Assembly: GCF_030272615.1 (NCBI RefSeq)
Contig: NC_081415.1
Span: 102,617,796-102,681,795 of the forward strand
Length of the DNA: 64,000 nt
Direction of reading: 5' to 3'
DNA from: Cryptomeria japonica
Taxonomy: Eukaryota; Streptophyta; Pinopsida; Cupressales; Cupressaceae
Shown: piece by piece, positions 1 through 11,779 of the stretch
Layout of the letters: every line of letters begins with the position of its first letter
How positions within the stretch are numbered: position 1 is the stretch's first letter
The notes under the pieces: model-generated
What the model was told of the DNA's origin: nothing
The model's input: the letters and a program-made list of their open reading frames with translations, nothing else
Databases searched by the model: none
Position numbers and translations under genes: made by a program

Positions 1-129
1 TGATCTATCGCCTCCTATTAAATGCGAGTATGAATTTTGCTCTCAGATCTGGTTATGCAAATTCTAGTGACTTGACTACACTTAGATGGAAGACTTAAAT
101 GATGAAGATGCATGATCTAGCAATGATAG
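1..129 (-). repeat. Outer Tat element, 3' LTR, first visible piece (split)
   Basis: These bases align with 19748-19876 of the other LTR at high identity. The alignment then jumps across the nested element and resumes at 7846. The GATAG at 125-129 is one TSD copy of the nested insertion. By comparison with the other LTR, about 108 bp of this LTR lie before the window. Confidence 0.9.
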
Positions 130-1319
130 TGTAAAGCGGAAAATTGCGATCGAACCCTAAGTGTTCCCCCCACCACTCCAAGGAGAGAGAAAGGAGGTCA
201 CTAGGGTTGACGGTTTTCACTTAGGGGAGACTTTACATTCAAAAGAGGGGTTGAAACCCACAAGATCCAATCCCACACAATGCAAGATTTGATTCTAAAT
301 GAGTTTCAAGGGTTAAGACAGCAAGGCTACCCTCTTTTGTAAAGAATGTAGATAGAAGGATTGAGCTAGGAATGCATGTAAAGTGAGAAAGATTCACTTA
401 TAAATAGAGATAGGAATATAGGATGAAGATGCAGACCTGGAATTAGTAGTAAAATGTCGAGACGATGTTGTTCTACAAATTTGAGCGAAAGTTGACGGGA
501 CGATGGCGCCCGGTGTGCACACGGTCCTCTGAAAAATCCGCGAAACGAAGGGGGATCTGTTCGTCTCTGCACAAGGATTCCAAATCTTTAATTACAATTG
601 CGTACCTACAACCTACACATAGAAAAGAGAGGACGATTGGGCGGTTAGGGATTAGGGGTTTGCCCTTAGGTCAAACCCCGGTTTTGGAATTAACCAAGAA
701 ATGAGAAATGTTGTAAATGTAAATGATTGTAATGTAATAAAGTACCAATACCTTGTTGTAAGAATGTTTGTATTCTTACATGCGAAGGTGTAAATGTTGT
801 TGTATGTTGTATGTTGTAAGTGATCTCCTCTTCAATGGTTGAATCCTTGTCTTGAATGCAACACTTAGCCTTGAATGGATACTTAGAATGATCAATTGCT
901 TGAAGGGATGCTTGGATGCTTGAATGCTTGAATGTTTGAATGTCGCTTCTGCCTTTTTTCCATCTACCCTTTTTGAGAGGGGAAATGTAGTTTATATACT
1001 TGCCAATTAGGGTTGAAAGACTGATTTTTCTGACCTTAGGCCGACCAGGAAACATTATTTTCCAATTTGCAAACTTAAAGACCCGAAGCCCCATAAGAGA
1101 CCGGGCCCAAAATAGGGCCAAGGACCAGGGCACTGGGCGCCATGGTCCCACCTCCAGGGACAGCAGGGTGCAAGGAGGATTAGGCCAGGGTGCTGAAAAA
1201 TGCAGTTTTTGATGTCATGAACAAGTTTCGGGGTCTCCATTCAGGTTCAGTGTTGCGTCGCCATCGTGAAGACCCAAATGCAATTGAAATTGCAAGTGCC
1301 ACAATTTTAGGACGCTACA
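130..1319 (-). repeat. Gag-only element copy 1, 3' LTR
   Basis: Starts TGTAAAGCGG and ends CGCTACA. It contains one copy of the GC-rich hairpin motif (497-529) and a single unit of the GGGCGC-type 31-bp sequence (near 1120-1150) that is triplicated in copy 2. Like most LTRs it should carry promoter and polyadenylation signals; I could not place them with confidence. Confidence 0.95.
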
Positions 1320-1334
1320 TTTAGCCCCCACTTT
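1320..1334 (-). promoter_or_regulatory. Polypurine tract of gag-only element copy 1
   Basis: On the minus strand AAAGTGGGGGCTAAA directly precedes the LTR terminus TGTAGCG. The decamer GGGGGCTAAA recurs at 1721-1730 inside the element. Confidence 0.8.
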
Positions 1335-2057
1335 AGCGGGAGTATAAGCCCATACTTCTGGTAAAGTACAAGGAAACAACATTGAAAGACTTTCACCACG
1401 TCAAGGAGGCAAGACACACCAAGCCCCCAGTGGACTAAGGATCTTACAACTTTGATTGACAAAGTAAAAGGGAAGATCACGAGGGAGAACCATGACTATC
1501 AGTAGTAAGGTTCCCTCACTATGAGTCATGTAAGAAAAATACCAAAAATTTTCAAGGCAAAGCTAAGTTCGCCAAGAAATTTTCAAGTATCCTGAAGGGA
1601 TAGACAGGATGTATGCCCCCCTACGTTAAAGCGATCGCACACGCCTAAATGGGGGTGATTGCTTTAAGGTAGTGATACACATAAGAAATGAGAAGGGAAA
1701 GGAGCACATTATCACAAAGATTTAGCCCCCAAGTGTGAGATAAACCCAAGGATAATAGACACAAAACACAAAGCATGAGGTGACTTCGCTTTCCTCAGGC
1801 TCAGTATGCTGTATGATAATTCATGTATATCATATGTATGTATGCATAATTGTTCTTCATTCCCCAATCAAGGAAGGTCACCTAGAAGAAGGGAACACAT
1901 GTGTCTTTTGAGTGAACATGAGAGAGACCAAAAGAGATCTCAATGCTTTGCATCATCCTCAAGTAGACAACACTAAGGACAACAAATAGAAGAATGAGAA
2001 TAACACATAGAAGAAGTAACAAAAGAGAGGAGGAGAGAGTCTGCTATGCTAATGAAA
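1335..2057 (-). other. 3' untranslated internal region of gag-only element copy 1
   Basis: No open frame of note. It contains a second PPT-like decamer at 1721-1730 and a related GGGGGCTT stretch at 1421-1430. The same layout is present in copy 2 (32140-32864). Confidence 0.6.
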
Positions 2058-5000
2058 CTAGTCTAGCACGTCATCCACCCCCTGATCTTGCTGATCAATA
2101 TTTCGGGAAGGCAGGAAACACGCTAGAGGAGGAACATTCAACACAGCAGATGGAGCTATCACAAGATCCAAACAAGGGCTATGTTCATGTTCCAAGCCAC
2201 GTTGTTCTTGTCTAGGAGCTAGGATAAGTGCTTTAGAAAATTCGTTAGATAAATGGTTATCAACATCAACATATTCATATTCACTATCAGAAGCAAGAGA
2301 AGTAACATTTTCATCATGAATAACATTTTCATCTATATCATCATCAAGATTTATAAAAATAGGATCTTTAACTCGCACAGGATCAAAACCATCATGCATC
2401 TTATGTTTAGGAGATTTTGGAGAAAATGGAATAATGCTTGTTGAAGGTGTTTTTGGGAATTGCAAAGTTTGAGAAGCAGCTGCTTGAGCTCTAAGACGAT
2501 GCTTTCATCGACGTTCACGCACAGAACGATTTCATCTAGTCTTAGTAGGAAGTGGAGAAGATTGAGGAGGAGGAATGTTCTCATCCTTATCACTTGGGTG
2601 TTTAGGTTGTGGTCTCTTAGGCTGGATAATAGGAGAAGAGGAAGGTCTCTTCTCTCCATAAGAGGAAGGAGGTGGAACTGCTCCGTATAAAAGAGGAATA
2701 TTTGGTTTAGGAAGAAGACCAAGTCCATCATGACGAGGAGGTATAGGTCTACTTGTAGAAAGTTTATTAGACATAGACATAGTCACATCCATAGGAATGG
2801 GTTGGGAATCTTCTTGAGGAAAGACATTAGTTTTATCTTTCAAAGGAAGAACTTCCTTCTCAAGAACGATAGGAATATCAAGTTTGGGTGTTCTAGGTTC
2901 ACTTAGAGATAGGATCATATCTTTTTTCCACTTTTGATAAGATTTGAAAAGATGATCACTTCGCGGAGGAAGAGATTGGAATTGTTTAGGCCAAAAATAA
3001 TCAATAGGAATGCTAGAAGTTCTTTCAGCTGGTTTAAAGAGACTATGATTGACAGTAACAACTTCACCATTATAGGGAAATTTCAAAAATTTATGAATAG
3101 GAGAAGCAATAGCTTTCATGGAAGATAGCCAAGGATAGCCTAGCTTCACACGAAATTGTTCGGATGAAGGAATAATAGCAAAGTTCACATCAAGGGATTT
3201 GTTATGGACCTCAATAGGTAATGTAATAGAACCAATTGCAGGAGAAGAAAATGCATCAAATAATTTCACAACCACATCTGTTTTGTCATAGATCACCTGA
3301 TTCAATTGTAAAGTAAAGAGAAATTCTTTAGTAATAACATTAACCATGCAAGAAGAATCAATAAGCACTCCACGGCAAGGTGTATTCTTGACTTTTGCAA
3401 CTATGTATAAAGGACCATCAGGTGCCCTGATAGTTTCACTAGAATCAAATGTGATGGAAGGTTCTTTAGGGTTTTCTTGCTGCTCTACAAAGTTAATCAC
3501 ATTCGGAGTCATAGACACAAGACCATCAGATGAGAAAGAGGAATCATTAGCCTCAATCGCATTAGAGGTATGAGAAGGTAATGGATTAGTAAAAATCTTA
3601 AGATTTTGGTTAGGAGGAGCTACAGATGTGTTTCCTTTATCATTCATACCAGAAACAGAGATAGTATTATTGTCAATCAAATCTTGAATTTTACCCTTTA
3701 AAGCAAAACATTTTTCAGTATCATGCCCAGGTTGACGATGAAATTGACAAAAAGATTTGTTATCAAAATAGGGTGAATTAATCTTTGCAGGATCTATTTG
3801 CCTTATAGGAGGAAGAGTAAGCACATTTTGTTCCAATAACTTATTCATAATACTATGCAATGATTCATTCAAAGGAATAAACTTTCTTTCTTTCTTGAAA
3901 AACTTAGAAATAGGAGGCACACCTGATGCTGCATTCACATTGTTGTTGATGATGTTTTCATTGAATTTAACAGACTCTCTGTTCGGTTTAAACTTCCCAA
4001 ATGGTTGTTGACTACTATCACCCTTATCACTCGGAGCCATAGGATTTGCTTGTTCCATTTGACTCACAGTCAGTTGATAATTGTGAAGAGTTGCACACAA
4101 CTGTTGGAAAGAAGTAAACTCAGAAAACAAAAGTTTTTCTCTAATATCTTTTTGTAAATTAGAAATAAAGATTCTTTGAATATCATTGTCAGGCACTGGA
4201 AAAGAAATTTGAGCATACAAATGCTTATATCTACCAATGAAATCAGTCACTTTTTCTTTAACACCTTGTTTACAATGCATTAAATCAATCAAAGTAACTT
4301 TAAGACTTATATTGTTTTGAAATTGTTGAATAAAAGCATTTGCAAGTTGTTCGAAAGAAGTAATAGAATAAGAAGGCAACGAGCAATACCATTGTAGGGC
4401 TTTATCTCTTAATGTCCTAGTAAACAGTTTTGCAAGCAACCTTTGGTCATAAGCAAAATCGGTACATATTGTTTGAAAAGTCTTAACATGTGTTAGAGGA
4501 TCACCTTTACCATTATAAAGCTCCAAATGCGGGATTTCAACATGCTTAGGAGGGATAGCTCGAACAATGTCAAGAGAAAGTGGGCTCGCAACATCAAATG
4601 TGGGCACACTAAACTTAGATTGATTCATAGAGGCAATTTGTTGTTGAAAAGAAGAGACAGTTTGTGCAAGATTGTTAATGGTCACTTCAGTCGAAGAGTT
4701 CATATTAGACGTGTTAGATTGTGATGGAGGTATTATGTTATTAAAAGAAGGTATTAATTGAGATTAAGGTGGCGGGACACTATGATAGTTAGTCAGAGGA
4801 GATGGTTGGAAAACAGGAGCACTACAACGAGGAATGGAATGGTTGAATGAATTGCCCCCTTGCGTCATGTTCATTTGTGGAGATGTAATAGGAACACTTA
4901 TTGAAGGAATGAATGAAGGAAGAGGGTTAATTGAAGAGGAAGGATTGCCCCCATGACTGGTGATCATAGGCAGAATGTCTTGTATAGAAGTAGTAATTAT

Positions 5001-5471
5001 GTTTGATGTAAAGGTAGGTATACTAGCAATAGAAGTTGTCAATGGAATAGAATGATTGACTTGAGTGGGAGGTTGTGTATAACCTAAAGTTTCAGCACAA
5101 CTCTTCATAGGCATCACATTCGAATCCACAATGTGTGCAATACCACGCAAAATATCAATTCCATTCTTATCACTTTTAACCATACGTTTTAGACCCTCAA
5201 TTAATGAAAGAGCTTGACTATCAGGATACTCTTGAGACATCCATTGCTGAAAATCATCAAATTGGTTATCCAATTTTGAAAGTTGTTTTACAGAAACCTC
5301 ATGGAGAGCTTCTTCATCATGAGGAGGATTAGAGGAATTACCCGTGTCCTCGTTAAAAAGGCTATTCAAATTAGGTTCCATCTCTTCAGTAATTAAACCT
5401 TGGAAAGAATTAATTCTACGGCTTCGTCTAACGGGAATAGTGTAAGTAGGGCTTATTGTTGTAAAACTCAT
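2058..5471 (-). pseudogene. Gag/protease-like polyprotein of gag-only element copy 1, interrupted
   Basis: Same frame as the 992-residue protein of copy 2. It starts at 5471 and is cut by an in-frame TAA at 4764-4766, where copy 2 has a Tyr TAC codon. It runs on to a TGA at 2532-2534, where copy 2 has CGA. The gag core lies near 4550-4060, the CHHC knuckle CQFHRQPGHDTEKC near 3710-3755, the protease-like LIDSSCMVNVI near 3340-3370 and the LGYPWLSSMKAIASP stretch near 3100-3150. After a further TGA shared with copy 2 (2505-2507), the same frame stays open to 2058. The only private lesions are the TAA and the CGA-to-TGA change, so the copy died recently. Confidence 0.9.
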
Positions 5472-6644
5472 GCACTAGAGAGGGAGAGAAGATTTTGAAT
5501 TTAGAGGTAGCAAATTTCAATAAAATCAGCCAATCTCCTAGATTTAAGCTGTTAAATGCAATCACGACAATCTCCCGAAATTTCAGAAAAAATGTCAGGG
5601 ACCGTGGCGAACGGAGTGCACACGGTCCTCGCAATTTTTTTTGAAATTTTCAGGGATGAAAGTTATGATGATTTTAAAGCTAATCTGAAAAAATTGAGTG
5701 ATTTTACAATCTGTAGATAGGCCAAATTAAAGTTGCAATCTCAAAATTGAACCCTACCAAGATTGTTGAAAAATGCAAAATTTGAATTTTGAAAAAGAGA
5801 GGGAAACTGAAATTTTGAATTTTATGATTTTAGAGGGAATACCAAAAGCAATGCAAGTTTTGAATTTTAAAAGTTGACTCAATTTCACACAAAATTCAAT
5901 TTTGAAAGCGGAAATCAAAGTTGGTATAATTAAACACTTAATTTCAAAAGTCACAAATTGTAAGAAATTGAATAAAACACTGAAATTTCGAATGAATGCC
6001 GACACACTTTTCAGATTTAGGATAGTAAGAACACAATTTTGCCACAAAATTTCAATTTCAACAATTTTTGAATGATTAGAAGCCTTAATCCAAGCAATCA
6101 CTAGATCAACTTTGACTTTAATTTTGAAAGTGTTAGAATTGATGAGATCAGCCAAAATTCTGGATTTTAGTAGAAAAATACAGTAAGATCTAACTGTCGA
6201 AATTTCAGAAAAAATGTCGGGGACGATGGCGCTCGGGGTGCACACGGTCCTCGCAACTTTTTTCCAAATTTTCAGGGATGAAAGATATTATGATTTTGTT
6301 GCGGAATCCAAAGTTACAGCTGATTTGGAGATGTCTTGATCAGTGAGATTATCGGTCAAAGGTTGAATCAAGAGGGTTTTAAAAATTAGGGCTTTGACAC
6401 TTAACCACTTAATTTTCAAAATTAAAGCACAAATATGAATTGATAGTTTACAATAGAAGGGTAGATCTGAAACAAGCATTAACAATTAAACATTTCACAA
6501 GCTCAATTACTAAAAAGAAAATTTAGGGTTTTTATGCAATTATCCTCTAAAATTTGCAAAAGATCAAACATGGAAATGTAATTAAGGCATCCAATTTTCA
6601 GATCTAACCATGAATAATCAGAAAGGATGTTCACGTCGGGTTCA
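5472..6644 (-). other. Leader of gag-only element copy 1
   Basis: About 1.2 kb, AT-rich, with no credible coding. It carries two copies of the GC-rich hairpin motif (5598-5630 and 6219-6252), each set in a related context of about 90 bp that ends in TTTTCAGGGATGAAAG. The PBS lies at its right end. Confidence 0.65.
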
Positions 6645-6647
6645 CCA
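6629..6647 (-). promoter_or_regulatory. Primer-binding site of gag-only element copy 1
   Basis: Minus strand TGGTGAACCCGACGTGAAC, three bases inside the 5' LTR. It differs from the PBS of the outer Tat element, which implies a different tRNA primer. The tRNA was not assigned. Confidence 0.65.
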
Positions 6648-6650
6648 AAA

Positions 6651-7840
6651 TGTAAAGCAGAAAATTGCGATCGAACCCTAAGTGTTCCCCCCACCACTCC
6701 AAGGAGAGAGAAAGGAGGTCACTAGGGTTGACGGTTTTCACTTAGGGGAGACTTTACATTCAAAAGAGGGGTTGAAACCCACAAGATCCAATCCCACACA
6801 ATGCAAGATTTGATTCTAAATGAGTTTCAAGGGTTAAGACAGCAAGGCTACCCTCTTTTGTAAAGAATGTAGATAGAAGGATTGAGCTAGGAATGCATGT
6901 AAAGTGAGAAAGATTCACTTATAAACAGAGATAGGAATATAGGATGAAGATGCGGACCTGGAATTAGTAGTAAAATGTCGAGACGATGCTGTCCTACAAA
7001 TTTGAGCGAAAGTTGACGGGACGATGGCGCCCGGTGTGCACACGGTCCTCTGAAAAATCCGCGAAACGAAGGGGGATCTATTCGTCTCTGTACAAGGATT
7101 CCAAATCTTCAATTACAGCTGCGTACCTACAACCTACACACAGAAAAGAGAGGACGATTGGGGGGTTAGGGATTAGGGGTTTGCCCTTAGGTCAAACCCC
7201 GGTTTTGGAATTAATCAAGAAATGAGAAATGTTGTAAATGTAAATGATTGTAATGTAATAAAGTACCAATACCTTGTTGTAAGAATGTTTGTATTCTTAC
7301 ATGCGAAGGTGTAAATGTTGTTGTATGTTGTATGTTGTAAGTGATCTCCTCTTCAATGGTTGAATCCTTGTCTTGAATGCAACACTTAGCCTTGAATGGA
7401 GACTTAGAATGATCAATTGCTTGAAGGAATGCTTGGATGCTTGAATGCTTGAATGTTTGAATGTCGCTTCCACCTTTTTTCCATCTACCCTTTTTGAGAG
7501 GGGAAATGTAGTTTATATACTTGCCAATTAGGGTTGAAAGACTGATTTTTCCGACCTTAGGCCAACCAAGAAACATTATTTTCCAATTTGCAAACTTAAA
7601 GACCCGAAGCCCCATAAGAGACCGGGCCCAAAATAGGGCCAGGGACCAGGGCGCTGGGCGCCATGGTCCCACCTCCAGGGATAGCAGGGTGTAAGGAGGA
7701 TTAGGCTAGGGTGCTGAAAAATGCAGTTTTTGATGTCATGAACAAGTTTCGGGGTCTCCATTCAGGTTCAGTGTTGCGTCACCATCGTGAAGACCCAAAT
7801 GCAGTCGAAATTGCAAGTGTCGCAATTTTAGGACGCTACA
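6651..7840 (-). repeat. Gag-only element copy 1, 5' LTR
   Basis: 1190 bp, identical in length to the 3' LTR, ending GGACGCTACA before the TSD GATAG. It contains the hairpin motif at 7018-7050. Confidence 0.95.
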
Positions 7841-8614
7841 GATAGCATGATTAAGCTACATGATTTCATGATTATTCTAGAGAATAAACTAGAATGAAGA
7901 TGCAATTAAGCTAAAATTGAACATGATAACAATGCTAAGAATGATTTGCTAAGAGCTATATTCCTATAGTAACAATGCTTGAATGTAAATGAGATGGGAT
8001 CCTTTGTGCTCCAAAATGAGGTCTATTTATAGGATTTCCAAGGCTAGGGGTGAGGTGGCAGGAATCAACGGTCAAGATTGATTTGAAGATATCAATGGTT
8101 AAATTGGAGGAGGTTGGCAAAGGGGTTGGATTAAAGGGAACATCTGTCATCTCTATGGTGACAAGTGTCAAGAGGCTTCTAGAAGAGGTTGGATGAAAGG
8201 GAACACTTAGTGACAAGTGTCACAAAGCTTTTCTCGTGAGAGGGTAAAGTGTTCAAGGAAGGGGGACATGTGGGTAGATGGAATGGGTTAGGTTTAGGAG
8301 AATTTGAATTTAGAAATTCAAATAATAGCAAAAGGATAATTAATTTCAACAACTCATAAATTTGATTTGTTTTATTTAATTAGAGGATTAGAAGAAATGA
8401 TTTTGACAAGGAAAAATTAATTAATTTGAATTAATTAATCAAAGGGAATTATTGAAATGAACCTATTAAATAAATCCTTAGATTTATTAATAAGTAGATG
8501 AAAAGGGGGAGGTTTAATCAAATTGTTGATGAATTCAATTAAATTGGGGAGGGAGATTAATTAAATAATTGCTTATTGAATTAATTATCTTCAGACCATT
8601 TTTAGGTGTATACA
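7841..8614 (-). repeat. Outer Tat element, 3' LTR, second piece
   Basis: It starts with the second GATAG copy (7841-7845), then continues the LTR to TATACA at 8614. It aligns with 19872-20558, but is 774 bp against 687 bp, so the other LTR lacks a net 87 bp around 20055-20085. The plus strand carries a TCTATTTATA stretch near 8028 that recurs in two of the solo LTRs of this window. The distal part is rich in TTAATTAA-like words. Confidence 0.9.
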
Positions 8615-8628
8615 TTTTGCCCCTCTTT
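8615..8628 (-). promoter_or_regulatory. Polypurine tract of the outer Tat element
   Basis: Read on the minus strand this is AAAGAGGGGCAAAA, directly against the 3' LTR terminus. That is the position and composition of the plus-strand primer of an LTR retrotransposon. Confidence 0.8.
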
Positions 8629-10288
8629 GAAGCGAGGTGTGATGACGCGTTGATTCAAAGAATAATCTCATTTTGATGATGATATTGGTTTGATAGGATG
8701 CCCCAGCTCTTGATTGCTAAATTTCGGTATGATGATGCCCCCTTAGGATATCAATTGAGATAATTGATCTTTGGAGTTTTGCGAAATTGATATCTCGATA
8801 GATTTGATTTGATTTCTGCAACTGTGTTTGATGAAAATGCGAGTTCTTCAATTAGCTTGATTGTTTAGATTGATAATATTGATAAATCTTGATTGATTAG
8901 ATTGATAAGATCGAGATTCAGTCTGGTTTCAGGGATGACACCTCATGTATAAGACAAAGATGATCAAAGTGTATGGTTTTAGGAAGGATACATCCTTTAT
9001 AGGACATGGATCAGAGCATCTGGTTTTAGGAAGGATACATCCTATATAAGACATGAATCGGAATCGATTAGGTTTGATTGATTGATTTGATTTGAGAAGG
9101 TTGATTGATTGATTTGATAAAGAATTGATAGTTTGTTGATATCAAGTTGCAGAAAGATTCAAATATGCTAATGTTGATTCTATTGAGAGAGATAGCATAA
9201 TATTTTCCCTGGGTCGACAATATCTAGAGAGATATGAGTCATTATTCTGATTGCATATACACTTGTGATGATACCTGGATGATTCCTATGATAGATTTAA
9301 CCTTGGATAAAAGGAGCATGCAAGATCCCATGCGATAATGAAATGCAAGCTAAAATGCAAATGAAAATGCTACAACCGGACTAGTCACTGGATTATTGCG
9401 TTTTTGTCATCATTGAGCTTTTGAAATGTGGGAAGTGAGTGCAAACATCGATGGTATAATTAAACCATGATGACCTGAGCACTATTTTCCTAGATTTTGA
9501 TATAGCAAGTTAGCACAAGCATCGAGGTATAATTGAATCGAGATGACCTGAGTGTTGCTTGCATAAAACAGGCAGTATTAATCATTTTAATACGCAAATC
9601 GGAAATGTCTTCAATGATACTCCGATGATCATGTCCCGAGACAAATTTGCACATATTAATGATTAATTTTCAGACAACAGACAATAAAAATATCATGTTC
9701 TTTCCTTGTTCCTCTAGTCAAAGACATCCTGGAGTCACTCATAAATCATGATAGCGAAAATCAATATAGAAAATTTAAACAATCATGTTAAAATCATTAT
9801 CCACTGAAAAGTGTGTGAATGTGCTTAGATTGACTTTGTGATAGCTTGATAATTGATAGTTTGATCTCGTGTTCAACGTTGGATGTGTCTCAGTTTTTGC
9901 TTGATAAGAGTTGTCTAACTATTGTTCTACCTGTTTGATTAAGCTCAAAATGATCAAGAGTTTGCCCCCAGCTAGGTGTAGGATTTTGCCCCAAGCCTAG
10001 AAACAAAGTTGTTATGATATATCTAATGATCTAAACCATGGCAAGAAGCCACCTGGGATGCCTGTGTATGTAGAAAGGCTTCATCATGATCAATGTTGAT
10101 GGAAAATGAATGAATGCAAGTGGAAAGATGCATGAACTAATAGATGGAAGAGCTAGCGGACAAATAGCGCCTGTTTTCCATGTTTTCACCGTCTATTTTT
10201 ATTGCACTTTTTATGATATTTTGATTTTTTTTTATTTTGGATTTTTATTTTTTTTATTTTATTTTATGATTTTGATTTTTTCTGATTT
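8629..10288 (-). other. 3' untranslated internal region of the outer Tat element, with short tandem repeats
   Basis: No coding sequence is seen between the integrase end and the PPT. The region holds three imperfect copies of a 47-50-bp unit at 8924-9055 (copies start near 8924, 8974 and 9021, with TGGTTTTAGGAAGGATACAT as the core). It also has two copies of a ~75-bp unit around 9430-9560 ending in GATGACCTGAG. A T-rich tract occupies about 10200-10290. Confidence 0.6.
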
Positions 10289-11779
10289 TTAGACATAAAT
10301 TTTTTTCAGATGTATGTTATTGATGGGTTCCTCGAGCTGATCTTCGTCCTGTGTTGATAGCTGATATGCTCCTGATCCAAATATTGTTGTGACCACAACT
10401 GGACCTAACCAATTTGGTTCAAACTTTCCTTTCTTTTCTTGATCTGCTTGGTTGCATGGATTTTCCTTAAGCACTAGTTCTCCAACTTGAAAGACTCTTG
10501 GTTTGACCTTTTGATTATAATTCTGGCACATTCTTTGCTGATATACCTTTAAATGATCAAATGCATTTTGTTTTCATTCATGGATCAATTCTAACTATTG
10601 CAGTCTAGATACTTGTTGTTCTTCATCTGGGATGAGACCTTTTAGTGATACACGTAGAGAGGGTATCTCTACTTCGATTGGCAATATGGCTTCTGATCCG
10701 TATACAAGAGAGAAAGGTGTGGCACCTGTTGGTGTGCAGATACTGGTATGATAGGCCCATAGAGTAGGGTTCAATTGAATATGCCAATCTCTTCTAGCAT
10801 CATTCACTGTCTTTTTGAGGATTTTGAAAATAGTTTTGTTAGATGCTTCTGCTTTCCCATTCCCCTGTAGATAATAGGGTGTGGAAAATCTTTGTTGGAT
10901 CTTAAACTTTTCACATAGCTCTTGTACATCCTGATTCTTGAATGGTCGCCCATTATTAGTGATAATGGTCATGGGTATTCCATAGCGACAAATGATATTA
11001 TTCAAGATAAATGCACCAATTTGTTTTCCTATGATGTTTGTGAGAGGTACAACCTCAATCCATTTTGTAAAATATTTTGTAGCTACAAGGATAAATTTGT
11101 GACCATTAGATGAAGAAGGATTTATATTTCCTACTAGATCCAAACCCCATTGACAAAAATGCCAAGATGCTAAAGCATGAAGTTCTTGTGCTGGTGCGTG
11201 AATCAAGTTCCCATGGATCTGACATTGTTTGCATGTTCTTGCTATCTGAAAAGAATCTTGTTCCATAGTCGACAAATAATAGCCCAAGCGTATGAGTTTT
11301 TTCAAAAGGGTAAGACCACTTGAATGAGTGCCACACATGTTTTTATGGACTTCATCTAAGGCCTTCTCAGATTCTTCTTGTTTGAGACATCTTAAGAGAG
11401 TACCATCTAGACCTTGTTTAAACAGGGTATCCGCGATGAGAGTAAAATGGGAGGATTGGCGAATAAAGTTTCTCTTTTGGTTCTTTGATAAACCAAGAGG
11501 TAGGGTGTTGTCTTTCAGGTATGTGTAAGTTTGGCCATAGTGGGAGGAATCATGCCCAACAAGGTGACAAATAGTTTGGGAATCCAAACAATTATGAGCA
11601 GGGCAAAACAATTCTTCCACTAGGAATTCATAACGTTGTTGATTTTCTTGTGTTTGAAGGAGAGAAGCAAGTGTAGCCATGGCATCTGTTGCTTTGTTGT
11701 CATGTCTTGGAATTTGCTGGAAAGTTATTTCTACAAAGTACTTCTTGATATCATCAACCATCTTTTTGTAAGGCATCAA
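10289..11779 (-). pseudogene. Integrase of the outer Tat element (catalytic Asp replaced by Asn; one break)
   Basis: The integrase inserts the DNA copy into the host chromosome. Visible parts, in order: a zinc-binding stretch ending CKQCQIHG, a DDE core with first Asp in GLDLVG (about 11131-11147), the second site reading TNNG (10949-10960) where the family has TDNG, and the Glu in GNGKAEASNK (about 10836-10866). The C-terminal part (10289-10531) has the usual LVLKENP and PNWLGPVVV stretches but is separated from the core by stops near 10594. The Asp-to-Asn change would abolish catalysis by itself. The upstream end merges with the second RNase H domain (11640-12100). Confidence 0.88.

Larger units (their letters stand above)
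130..7840 (-). mobile_element. Gag-only (TR-GAG-like) LTR retrotransposon, copy 1
   Basis: Complete element with 1190-bp LTRs on both sides (130-1319, 6651-7840), TSD GATAG (125-129 and 7841-7845), PBS, PPT and one long Gag/protease-like frame. There is no RT, RNase H or integrase, so it must be mobilised in trans. By hand alignment its two LTRs differ at roughly 30 positions, mostly transitions. It is inserted in the 3' LTR of the outer Tat element and is the youngest layer of that stack. Terminal-repeat retrotransposons with only a GAG domain are a described plant class; this family itself I do not recognise. Confidence 0.93.

Noticed and set aside
690-1240. Open frames of 61 and 153 codons in the LTRs of the gag-only elements (also at 7211-7761)
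   Set aside because: They lie wholly in LTR sequence, overlap each other, have no domain, and are not preserved in copy 2 (31441-32045), where the frames are different.
2934-3573. Plus-strand open frames opposite the gag-only polyprotein (also in copy 2)
   Set aside because: They are antisense shadows of a well-supported minus-strand coding sequence.
6629-6660. Possible tRNA gene, because TTCACGTCGGGTTCACCA resembles a tRNA 3' end
   Set aside because: Its position three bases from an LTR identifies it as a primer-binding site; no cloverleaf sequence precedes it.
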